DNA of 64,000 bases from Chaetomium olivaceum (Eukaryota; Ascomycota; Sordariomycetes; Sordariales; Chaetomiaceae), in contig JAYWVB010000050.1 in assembly GCA_039881045.1 (NCBI GenBank), positions 206,279-270,278 on the forward strand, written 5' to 3'. The notes beneath the pieces were generated by a model. It saw nothing but the letters and a program-made list of their open reading frames with translations. It ran no database searches and was not told where the DNA came from. Numbering within the stretch: position 1 is the stretch's first letter; each line of letters begins with the position of its first letter. The position numbers and the translations under genes were made by a program. Of the stretch, positions 21,905 to 30,736 are shown piece after piece.

Positions 21905-23273
21905 CGGCAGAGATAGCGGATCGGCGCCAATTGTGATCAGCCCGGGTATCTACGATAGCCCTGATGACGCACCGGAGGTTCGATGCCATCCCCCGCGTAC
22001 TCTGGTTTTCCCTCCTTGGCAACTTTCTACGACGACTACCATCAGCGTGCCGCTGGTCACCGTCGCTTATACAGAAAATTGGGAAGTGACGACCACAATC
22101 AACGGCGGTCCTGTAACAACGTCAACGGGTACAGTCACCAGTACCGTTGTCACTGTACCTCCAATCATGACCACCGAGATCCCGGTATGGAACTATCACT
22201 GGGACGGAAGACAAAATGGCAATGACGACGACGACGAGGATGACGCCGCCGTCATCATATACTTAACCAACAGCGTCATCTTCCCCCCAGTGACCTTGAG
22301 AAGGACTCGGCCGCTTGTCCCAGGCAACAGCAAAACCGAAACCATTGTGTGGACGTACAGCCCAGGCCCGTTTTCCACTTTGAAGCCAATCCCAGAGGGT
22401 GTGGACGACGATGACGATGACGATGATTACAACCCCATCGTCATTATCCCCCCTGGGCCCTCACCAGGCCATAAGAGTCGCGTGTCGGTGACCAGAGGAG
22501 ATGATGGACCCAAGTGGCGGCCTGGGCAGAAATGTGGTATCCAGTGTGGCTCGTTGTGCGATCCCATTTCCATTCCCTGTCTCTTTTTGTGCGGTTGTAT
22601 CGGGCCATTTTGCGGACTCGGCGGCGGGGGCGGCGGTTCGTGCGTCGGGCCGGGCTGTTTCGACCGCGGCCACTACGGTGGTGGAGGGAGCGGTGGGCCC
22701 GATGACCCGGACGAGTCATCGTGCCGGACGCGCACTACCGTCTCTGACTGCGAGGTCAAATGCTCCGTTCTCAACTACGGCGGCGAGGCACGCACGGCAT
22801 GCGAAGAACCAACCTGCGAAAATCCAATCACAGCCTGCTCGGCGACAGGAACGACCACTACTACTACCACGACGCGTTCATGCCGAAAAAGGAGGGCATA
22901 TACACCAAATGTCGGAATCCTTTTGCTTGGCGGCGGCGGTGCCGGTGGTACCTGGGAATACGAAGATGTTGATCACCCAACAAGCACCACCAAGGCCACC
23001 CAGCCCACTCCAACATCAGTGCCCATCGGTGGCCAATGTGCCAGTTATGATGAGTGCAAGGGCAACGACTGCGCCGCCGGTACGTATCCCGGGTGCCTCT
23101 ACCACGGCGGCGGACTGTCGACGTGCGTGTGCCTCAACGACCTCGAGGTGCCACTTGGTGGTGCCTGCAGCGCGCACGAGCAGTGCATGTCTAACAAGTG
23201 TGAGGATGGCTCGCACCCTGGATGTCTGTATCATGGCGCCGGCAGGTTGACTTGTGTATGCCTTACCGATTAG
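21877..23273 (+). pseudogene. Orphan C-terminal tail of a large GH18 chitinase-type protein
   Basis: The encoded sequence matches the C-terminal extension typical of large fungal subgroup-C GH18 chitinases (often labelled killer-toxin-alpha-like). It has an SAPIVISPGIYDSP start, an FPPWQLSTTTTISVPLVTV block, TVVTVPPIMTTEIPVWN, NSVIFPPVTLRRTRP, acidic Asp runs near 22220 and 22410, and a Cys-rich stretch CGIQCGSLCDPISIPCLFLC. A Thr run and two consecutive Cys-rich repeats close the protein. The upstream frame is blocked by TAA near 21869, and the LysM and GH18 catalytic domains are absent from the preceding kilobase. The tail is open to its stop at 23273. Either a 5'-deleted pseudogene or a tail reused as a small secreted protein; no signal peptide is visible, so pseudogene is favoured. 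Confidence 0.6.
23020..23273 (+). repeat. Two consecutive Cys-rich protein repeats of about 42 codons
   Basis: Within the chitinase-type tail two units align closely: VP(I/L)GG(Q/A)C at the start, then E(C/Q)..N.C..G..PGCLYHG, then TCVCL, each with six Cys. Copy 1 is about 23020-23148 and copy 2 about 23149-23273. The equal spacing points to an internal duplication forming two small disulphide knots. Confidence 0.75.
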
Positions 23274-23987
23274 GAGCAAAACCCTGTTTATTTTGTTTTA
23301 TGTACTTAGGTAGTTTCATTTCCATGATCCGGAATAGGGTGACTGATCTTTCATGTTTTTTTGCAGGCCTTGTCCACCCTAACAATTTACCAAGTACTCT
23401 ACCAAATACCCGCTAAGGTACCTTACCTATCTCCTTGCAACAACTTCTGCCGGTGTGTAATATGTGGCTCGATTCTCTTCGAACGTAGCATCCTTTATGT
23501 AACGGTTTGGTCTGGCAGCTGCATGGAAACAAGACGGCCAATCATTGGGGTGCTGGTGTGGTTCCGATTGCAAAAGATTCCAAAGAGACTCAGCGAATAG
23601 GACCATCGTCTTGACACTTGTGGGCCTGACTTGGCGAATTCCACAGACACTCCACGAATGGGCCCTGGGTCTGAATTTGGATCGGGCCAGGCCAAACATG
23701 AAGTTGGTGACAGATCAACATGAATGCGGATATTGCTTCTTGTAATCGTGGACCGGCCGCACGATGATTCCAAACTCTTGCAGCATTGACACGAGGTAGA
23801 GTGGCGTTTGAAAGGGATTTTATGGGGTTTGTTGTCGACGTTCAGGTATATATCTGTGCAGATTGTCTCTACAATTCCCAGTCCGCAACATCATGGGAAA
23901 GATCAACACCGGTTGTATCGCCCAAGACACCACCACAAGACTTTTCTAGCAATTTGACAGTGTCACACTCCCTGAACCACCTCCACA
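23274..23987. other. Intergenic region, promoter of the flavin disulfide reductase gene
   Basis: About 710 bp without a recognisable gene; short frames only. A TATATA element lies near the 3' end. Confidence 0.4.
23847..23852 (+). promoter_or_regulatory. TATA-like element TATATA
   Basis: Located about 135 bp upstream of the ATG at 23988, a plausible core promoter position for the reductase gene. Confidence 0.4.
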
Positions 23988-25400
23988 ATGTCAACTCCCG
24001 AACTGTATGACTTCATTGCTCTCGGCGGCGGGGAGCCTGCCAAACTCCTGGCCTGGGACCTCTCCTCAAACCATGGAAAGAAGTGCGCCGTCATTGAGCA
24101 TGGCCCGATCTCCGGTGCCTGCCCGACTGTCGCCTGCATGCCCACCAAGACAATCCTCCACTCGGCTCAACTGGCGCACCTCGCACGCCAGGTTCAGGCT
24201 TCCACACCCGGAGCTGCCAGCAACGATTTCAAGGCAGACATGGCCAAAGTGTTCACCCGGAAACAGGAAGTCGTCGACGGCATGGCAGACCTGTTCCTAG
24301 GAATATTTGCTGAGACCAAGGCCGAGCTGATCCGAGGCCATGGCGAGCTCGTCGGTCCAAAAACAATCAGCTGCAACGGTCGCTTACTCACCGCCGAGAC
24401 CGTGCTCATCAACACCGGATCCAAAGCGTTCGTCGACATAAGCATCCCCGGTCTCGCGGAGGCAAAGCCTCTGACACACGTCGAGCTTCTTGACATCAAG
24501 ACCCTCCCATCGCATCTTATCATTCTGGGCGGCGGGTATGTCGGCATCGAATTCGCACAAGCCTATGCACGCTTCGGTTCGCGCGTCACTGTCATCGAGA
24601 GAAATTCTCAAATCCTCCACAAAGAAGATGACGACGTCGTAGCCGAACTCACCCAAATCCTCTCCCGAGAGGGCATCGAATTCCTCACCTCCACAACCGT
24701 CACCCAGGTCTCAGGCACTTCCGGCTCCGAAGTCACCCTCACCCTCTCCACTGCAAACGCAACCCCAACCACCCCCACCACAATCCGCGGCACGCACCTT
24801 CTCGTCGCCGCCGGCCGCACCCCCAACACCGCCAACATCGGCCTCGCCGAAGCTGGCATCACGCTAACCCCTTCCGGCCACGTCTCTGTCGACAGCCAAC
24901 TGCGCACGTCAGTCCCAGGCGTCTTTGCAGCCGGCGACTGCGCCGGCAGCCCCTACTTCACGCACATGGGATGGGACGACTACCGGGTGATTCTGGCGTC
25001 GCTGACCGGCACGCTGCGGGAGAGTGGCACGGCGGGCAGGCAGGTGCCGTCGGTGCTGTTTACGACGCCCGAGCTAGCGCATGTGGGATTGCGGGAGGGG
25101 GAGGCCAAGGCGCAGGGGGTGGGGTACCGGTTGGTGAAGGCGCCGATGGGGGCGTTTTTGAGGGCGCGGGCGCTGGGGGCGACGGAGGGGTTTGCGAAGG
25201 CGTTGGTGGAGGAAAGAGGGGAGAGGATTTTGGGGTTTACGGCGCTGGGGCCGGGGGCGGGGGAGTTGTTGCCGGTGGTGCAGCTTGTGATGAAGCTGGG
25301 GTTGTCGTATAAGGAGCTGGTGGACTTGACGATTGTGCATCCGACGATGTGTGAGGGGTTGGTGGATTTGTTCCGGGGTGTGCCGGCGAGCAGCAACTGA
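23988..25400 (+). CDS. Class I pyridine nucleotide-disulfide oxidoreductase (mercuric reductase / lipoamide dehydrogenase-like)
   Basis: Flavoprotein that passes electrons from NAD(P)H through FAD to a redox-active disulfide; the substrate is unknown. Intronless, 470 residues, usual length. The N-terminal FAD fold DFIALGGGEPAKLLAWDL departs from the classical GxGxxG (GGGEPA), as in other fungal members of this branch. The redox pair is SGACPTVACMPTK, a C-x4-C. The NAD-binding fold is IILGGGYVGIEFA. The second FAD motif is TSVPGVFAAGDCAGSPYFTH. The C-terminal active-site base is in VHPTMCEGLVDLF. It lacks the N-terminal heavy-metal domain of some mercuric reductases, and no organelle-targeting sequence is evident. 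The 3' third switches to G-rich codons ending in G (about 25000-25390) compared with the C-ending 5' part. The family call is firm; the physiological role is not. Confidence 0.9.
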   Translation: MSTPELYDFIALGGGEPAKLLAWDLSSNHGKKCAVIEHGPISGACPTVACMPTKTILHSAQLAHLARQVQASTPGAASNDFKADMAKVFTRKQEVVDGMADLFLGIFAETKAELIRGHGELVGPKTISCNGRLLTAETVLINTGSKAFVDISIPGLAEAKPLTHVELLDIKTLPSHLIILGGGYVGIEFAQAYARFGSRVTVIERNSQILHKEDDDVVAELTQILSREGIEFLTSTTVTQVSGTSGSEVTLTLSTANATPTTPTTIRGTHLLVAAGRTPNTANIGLAEAGITLTPSGHVSVDSQLRTSVPGVFAAGDCAGSPYFTHMGWDDYRVILASLTGTLRESGTAGRQVPSVLFTTPELAHVGLREGEAKAQGVGYRLVKAPMGAFLRARALGATEGFAKALVEERGERILGFTALGPGAGELLPVVQLVMKLGLSYKELVDLTIVHPTMCEGLVDLFRGVPASSN

Positions 25401-25798
25401 TTGTATCTTGCTTGGAGGTTCCAGGTGGTGGGTTAGTTACGGTAGTTCCTCTACATTTATTTCAGAGTGATGGAGTATCAGCATGTCGAGCATGACAGGA
25501 GTGTCATCCAGTGTTGAACTCTTAACTGGAAATCCAAACCCGATCATTCGTGTAATCCTATGCAACAACAATGCGGCTGCACTTATACGAATATACCCGG
25601 AGAGATAACACTTTGAGCATCAAGAAGTTAACAGGCATGGTACTCAGGCTCGTTCTAGTCACTGCGGTATTGTACCTCAAACACCAAAAGCTTCTCATGT
25701 CTCACCTCCCAACCATCGCAGTCATTGCCTTGACGAGAAGGATAGGTTGAGCCGTTGGGTCGTCCAATGGCTCTAGAAAAAGCAAAAGTGAAAGCAAT
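25401..25798. other. Intergenic region, no gene seen
   Basis: About 400 bp of 3' flank between the reductase and the tRNA gene. Confidence 0.4.
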
Positions 25799-25881
25799 CG
25801 ATCAAGCTGGGATTCGAACCCAGAACCTTTACCATGTTCCGTGAGCCGGAAAGTAACGCGCTACCATTGCGCCACTCAACC
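25799..25881 (-). tRNA. tRNA-Arg (CCG) with short intron
   Basis: The minus strand folds as a tRNA: acceptor GGTTGAG with CTTGATC (three G-T pairs), D-stem GCGC/GCGC around AATGGTA, T-arm CTGGGTTCGAATCCCAG. The anticodon stem TTACT/GGTAA is interrupted by about 11 bases after loop TTCCGG, matching an intron after position 37. Anticodon CCG (Arg). The several wobble pairs lower confidence in the exact identity. Confidence 0.75.
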
Positions 25882-26930
25882 AATTAGAAGATCTTCATTG
25901 GTATTGCAACTGATATCCTGCTCAGTGTCCCCACTTCCACGCTGGGTGTGGTGACGGCGGAAGAGAAGTTGGTCCGGAAGATGGTGATGGTGCAATAGGG
26001 AGATAGTGGTATTTAGGTCAGATGACGTAACGAGGCCTATACTATCAATTGCTGCTTGGTATTTTGCTTGTTTATTATGGTATTCTTCTATGATGATTTC
26101 CCGCAGCTTCATCATATGTTTGACACCCCTCCTGGACTGATCGTCTAAGTAAGGTACTTATCAAAAGTACTGGAAATAAATCTACCAAGTCGACGGCCGA
26201 ATTGTTAGGTACCAATCTAATGGTTCGTCGAAAGCCGTAAATTTGGATCCCCAATGCCCCTGGAGGCCTGGACTCGCAGCTTTACCCAAGGGTTTGATAA
26301 TCTGCAGGTGTCAAAGTCCAACCCCGATCCTCGGCCTTTGGCCGGATGGAGGTTTATCGACACGAAACACCGATTGGTCTTTGGGTTGTTACGAATGAAC
26401 CGAGACCCAAGTTCCCAGGTTGGTAATGCAAGAGAGACGTTGTTCAAATTCCTGCGATACTACAGATACATACCTGGGCTCGGTCGGAGCTCTCGGCGAT
26501 CGACGGATCTCGGAGCCCCTGAAGTGAGGTACCCCTTTCTTCGCCGGTGACTCAGCCATGGCTGCACGGGATCTTGCGTCAAACACGCGTCAGAGGCTTT
26601 TTGCCAACCCAATCATCCAACGCGACGCGCGACGAAGGATCAATCCTGTGCGGCAAGGGGGGCCTGAGCACAACGGACAACGGGCGACCGGACGCGCCGA
26701 CCGCCGACATGCCAAGGGTAACGACATGCACGTTCAATGGCGTTAGCATCAACCACGAAACGGCATCCTACAGCTCAAAGAGGTCATATAAACCCCTTCA
26801 CCCGCCCGAAAACCGTTCTCTCAAACCACCATTTCCACTGCATCTATCTCAGCAATAATCATAACAAAAACATCCACCGCGGCCACATCACCACCAACCC
26901 CAGCCAACCAAACACCGACTACAACTCAAA
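25882..26930. other. Intergenic region, promoter of the glyoxalase-fold gene
   Basis: About 1 kb without a gene I can support. A TATAAA box lies near the 3' end; the leader before the ATG is CA-rich. Confidence 0.4.
26787..26792 (+). promoter_or_regulatory. TATAAA box
   Basis: TATAAA 139 bp upstream of the ATG at 26931. Confidence 0.45.
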
Positions 26931-27452
26931 ATGACCATCGCGCACACTGGCATCAGAGCCCCCGCGGCCAAGCACGCCGCAGTCGTGGCCTGGTACGAAG
27001 CCGCCCTCGCTCCCCTCGGCTACACCAGGGCCATGGCCTTCCAGGACGACCTGGTCGTCGGTTTTGGTGACGGGTCTGGTGCCATCGACTGGTGGATCAC
27101 GTCGTCCGCTGCCGTATCCTTTGGTGCCCCTGCTGCTGAGGGCGCGGGTGAGAATGGAGAGGGCGTGTTGCCAACGCATACCGCGTTTGTGGCGAAGGGT
27201 GGGTTTTCCTTTTCTTCTCTTTTTTCTCTTTATACCGTGTGGTAAATGGCAAGGGGCGTTATGTGGGCTAACATGTTTTGGGGTACAGATCGGGCTGGGG
27301 TCGAGGCGTTTCATAAGGCGGCGGTTGCTGCGGGAGGGAAATGCAATGGTCTGCCGGGCGTGAGGGCGCATTACGGACCGACCTATTTCGCGGCATTTGT
27401 GCTGGATCCGGTGGGAAACAACATCGAAGCTCTTTGCACTGCTGCGGTGTAA
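26931..27452 (+). CDS. Glyoxalase / bleomycin-resistance fold (VOC) protein
   Basis: Small vicinal-oxygen-chelate fold protein; members isomerise, open or sequester small molecules with a metal, but the substrate is not predictable. Exons 26931-27198 and 27289-27452 with a 90-bp phase-1 intron (GTGGGT...TACAG), 143 residues. Family features: HTGIRAPAAKHAAVVAWYEAALAPLGY at the start (written here as two halves of the first beta-alpha unit), an acidic strand FGDGSGAIDWWI, HTAFVAKD across the splice, VEAFHKAAVAAGG, and FAAFVLDPVGNNIEALC at the end with the terminal Glu expected as metal ligand. The length equals a single-domain VOC protein. No frame break. It stands alone, with no functionally linked neighbour. 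Confidence 0.88.
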
Positions 27453-27984
27453 TCCCCTGGATGTACAATGGCTGAGGGCGAAATGCACACGTAGTTGTTT
27501 ATGCTTGAGAGCTTCGTGAATCCAACATCATAGGATGGCTTTCCGAACAGCTGGGTAAATAATGCTATTAGGTTTTAAAATATCTTTGTTCGTTTCTCAA
27601 ACATTCCCGCCTTCCCGTTCATAGGTACCTATCTCACCTCAATACCAAGTTGGACCTTAAGCATCAAGTCTGCGACTCAGAAGTCAAGATCAATAACTTT
27701 CTCTTTTTTACAACCGAGTGCATGGCCCTTTTTGCATTATAACTATCTCCAATGGGGCGACCGTAGCAAATGAGAGCATTGCAGTTGTTGTGAACCTATT
27801 TCCCTCGCCGATTCTGCCTCATTTGGGTTGCCACAACCTGTACTTGGGCAAGCAAAACGCCGCCGCGTTCAGCCCCACCCCGCTGTCGTTGCGTTCAGGT
27901 CACGCTGACCAAATCATACTAAAGTAGACGCACTGGCTCTCTTCTTTCGTGGACTAACTTCACCCGCCGCCGCTCTTTTCAGCG
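27453..27984. other. Intergenic region, no gene seen
   Basis: About 530 bp, AT-richer than the genes around it. It may include further decayed sequence of the adjacent transposase relic, but nothing is recognisable. Confidence 0.35.
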
Positions 27985-28253
27985 GCTGAAGTATCAAGAC
28001 TCATCTGGTGCCCCAACTCGCCTGACCTTAATATGATCGAGCCATGTTGGCCGCGCCTAAAGCGGGTGACAACGAAGAAGGGAGTTTCAAAGAGCAAGAG
28101 CCAGGCTGAGATAGTCTGGGAAGAGGCGTGGGATGATCTGGAGCAGTCGAGGATACAGCGCTAGATTGAGAGGATTCCGCATCATATCCAGAGGTCATTC
28201 GCTTGGAGGACGGTAACGAATACGCGGGAGGGAAGTCTATGAACCGCCGTTAA
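27985..28253 (+). pseudogene. Tc1/mariner-superfamily transposase C-terminal relic
   Basis: The end of a DDE transposase is readable: CPNSPDLNMIEPCWPRLKR carries the conserved SPDLN-IE-W-LK signature, followed by TKKG, SQAEIVWEEAWDDLEQSRIQ, a TAG stop where Trp is normal, and IERIPHHIQ. A one-base slip near 28190 then leads into EVIRLEDGNEY and a stop at 28253. Only the last fifth of the protein remains; the first two catalytic Asp and any terminal repeats were not found. Inactive. Confidence 0.75.
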
Positions 28254-28643
28254 GATATCGTATTGGACCCCGGGCCCAATGCTGAATACCTAAGCTCATT
28301 GTTTCCGAATAATTCAGGAGAGACGGTAGGAGGTGATTACCGACCTCCCAGAGGCTTACAGCGGTAGCGGTCTTGGCACTGAAGGCGGATTCTCTTGGTA
28401 TTAGCGACTCGTACATGCATCCGGCACCGCCCAGCCAAATCCGGTGGCCACAACAGCAAGTTCTATACTTAACCTGTAGCTCGCAACCTCGTTACAAGCT
28501 AGGAACATAGTACAATTTGCGGGTCAGACAGTTACAAAGATAAGGCTAAGCCAATTACATAATTACCTAGTGGAGAAGAAGTAAAGCAATTCAAATTCAA
28601 CTCTCCCGATCTGCGAGCTACGCACACACCCCTAGCACATCAA
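28254..28643. other. Intergenic region between transposase relic and the damaged gene
   Basis: About 390 bp; nothing recognisable. Confidence 0.35.
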
Positions 28644-29661
28644 CTACCCCTCGAACTTAACCAAATCCACCTTCCCCCAATGCAGGTCTTCTAAAGCTAA
28701 CCTGACCATCTCCCTCGGCTTGCAGACTCACCGCCCCGTGGCTGCTTTACCCGACTTTCTGTCCCCAAGATCCCCTCGGCCCCCTCGGTTCCCCCGATTC
28801 CCCCGACCCTTACCCTTGGCGCTTTTCCCTCGGTTCTTTCCGCCTCGTTGCGGCAGGCGGAGACTCCGGCGGAGTTCGTTGGACCGCTTCCTCACCACGG
28901 CGGGGATTTCCTTGACCAGGGACAGGTACCGTGGGTTGTGTACCTGGAGGGAGAAGAAGTGCCGGGTGGGGAAGAGGACATGGGAGCCCATGCCGGCCGC
29001 AGGTCGGGGATCCCGAGAGCCAGTGTTGGCCTTCGGCTTGCCACTGTCGGCGGCCGGTGTGGTGGTGTCGAAGGGGGCGGCCGCGCGTCGTAGAGAACAC
29101 GCCCAACCACCCGTCGTGGTAGGCTCGCCGGAGAGAGTCGGAGAGGTGGAGGTGCCACTCCTCGTCGTAAAGGATGATGCGGAAGCGGGACATGATGGCG
29201 AGCCAGATGGCGCAATCCGGCGCCGCAAACCAAGCTGTGTCCTGTGCCCCCGGATGCCGCGAGGAGGCATCTCGCGCCAACCCGTGCAGCAGATCCCGAA
29301 GCCAACCCTTCTCTCCGTGACCCAGGCTGGGCAGATCAACGAAGCGAAGCTTTGCCCTGTTTGCCACATCGGCAACATCCTCCACAGTCATTTTGTCTTC
29401 GCTTAGGCGGGCGATGGCTGCGACGTAGGGCAAATCCAGCTGGCTAATGTTCTCCACCACATTGGGGAGATTAGCGGCCAGCCCCGTAAGCTGTTCGGGC
29501 TTGAGGGAAGCCAGATATTTCCGTAAGCATGCCTTGACTTCCTCCACATCCAGGCCAGCTTTATTCAGAATATTGATGAGCAGAATGAAGTGCTGGACCT
29601 GTTCGTGCCCGACGGCAATTTTGGCCTCCTTAGTCTTTTTAGCAGAACCAATTACTGCCAT
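28644..29661 (-). pseudogene. Unknown protein with basic Gly/Arg-rich tail (frameshift and internal stop)
   Basis: I do not recognise the family. The ATG at 29661 opens about 200 residues of normal-looking sequence (helical, with NILNKAGLDVEEVKACLRKY, LDLPYVAAIARLSEDKMTVE and RFRIILYDEEWHLHLSDSLR). At 29073-29077 a CCCCC run shifts the frame. The continuing frame reads FDTTTPAADSGKPKAN, then a segment with LQVHNPRYLSLVKEIPAVVR, then a Lys/Arg/Gly-rich tail (GKGRGNRGNRGGRGDLG), and meets TGA at 28728. Past it the same frame stays open with VRLALEDLHWGKVDLVKFEG and stops at 28644-28646. The TGA could be CGA with one C-to-T change. The tail resembles RNA-binding RGG regions. It may be a real gene with sequence errors or a decaying one beside a transposon relic. 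Confidence 0.5.
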
Positions 29662-30736
29662 CTTAACGAACGTGTAGGGTGATTTGTTAGGCGGTGTGGC
29701 GGTCGGTGATGCGTGTGGTGCAAGGCCGGGAGGAATGCAGCCACGAGGTTGAATGTCTTTTAAAGTAATTAATAGACGCCTGAAGGAAACAATGGTGAAG
29801 GAAATTTGGTGAAAGGGTGATGGAAAGAAATGGTCTATGGATTGTTCAAGGAAATAAATGCAAGGCGAATGTTCGGGGATCAGCGCGTGGCTTTGTATGA
29901 TGGCCTGTGAACTCGGTGTGCTGTAAGGTTTGCATCACAAGGGGTGTAGTCCAGGCGAACCTTAACTCAGTACATACCACAGAAGTAAGGTTCAGCTGAA
30001 CAATGGTAACGAAACGACCGGTTTAGGTTTCAATGGTCCATACATGGCCCAAATACCTAGATACATATGTACTTAAATACCCAGGCATATACCATTGCCA
30101 CCCCAGCACAGGCTCAATTAAACTGATGACGGGCGTTATTCCGACGGTATGCCTGATATCAAGCCCTTAAATCAATTTCCGAGCCGTCCATGTACTCTCA
30201 ATATCCACCGTGGCTGGCTTGGGGGACCGCACCAAGATGTTGCAAGCCACGGCCGTCCTCTCCGGCACGGAACTGGTTTCCGGCCACACCATACCGCCAG
30301 ACATCAGCGATGGATACCAGTCCCGCAATTCCCATACCCTCCTTGTAACTGTTTGAGACGGATCCGAGAGCATGATATCACTCGTCGTAACACAGGCTAC
30401 GAGCGGAACCAACTTGATGGAGAATTATAAGTTGATATGAACAGTACACGTCCAGAACGTACAGCACTCGGCCGCCCAGCTAGAGAATTTTATCCGAGGT
30501 TTTATGAGTCGAATAACCTTACCGGCGGAATTAGCTACCAAGCTATCGAAATACCGGGCGGAGACATTCAGTCATGTCGTCGGCGGCAGCTCACGCTCCC
30601 CGTATCTGATTAGCGACCCCCAAAGGTATAATAGTGTGTAGCAGCTACGCCATCGAGCAACGAACAGATGTGTCCCCACTGGGATACCATGGACTCAGCC
30701 GCAGTCAGCACTCGCCTAGGTCTTCTCAACCGGTCC
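29662..30736. other. Intergenic region with one unassigned frame
   Basis: About 1.07 kb. On the minus strand at 30167-30412 an 81-codon frame (with WELRDWYPSLMSGGMVWPE and a C-terminal VDIESTWTARKLI) looks more protein-like than its surroundings but has no family match and no clear upstream exon. It could be a relic. Nothing else seen. Confidence 0.3.

Noticed and set aside
28644..28728. An intron (GTGAGT...GGTCAG) skipping the TGA at 28728
   Set aside because: The putative intron would be only 30 bp, shorter than any credible fungal intron here; a single C-to-T stop fits better.
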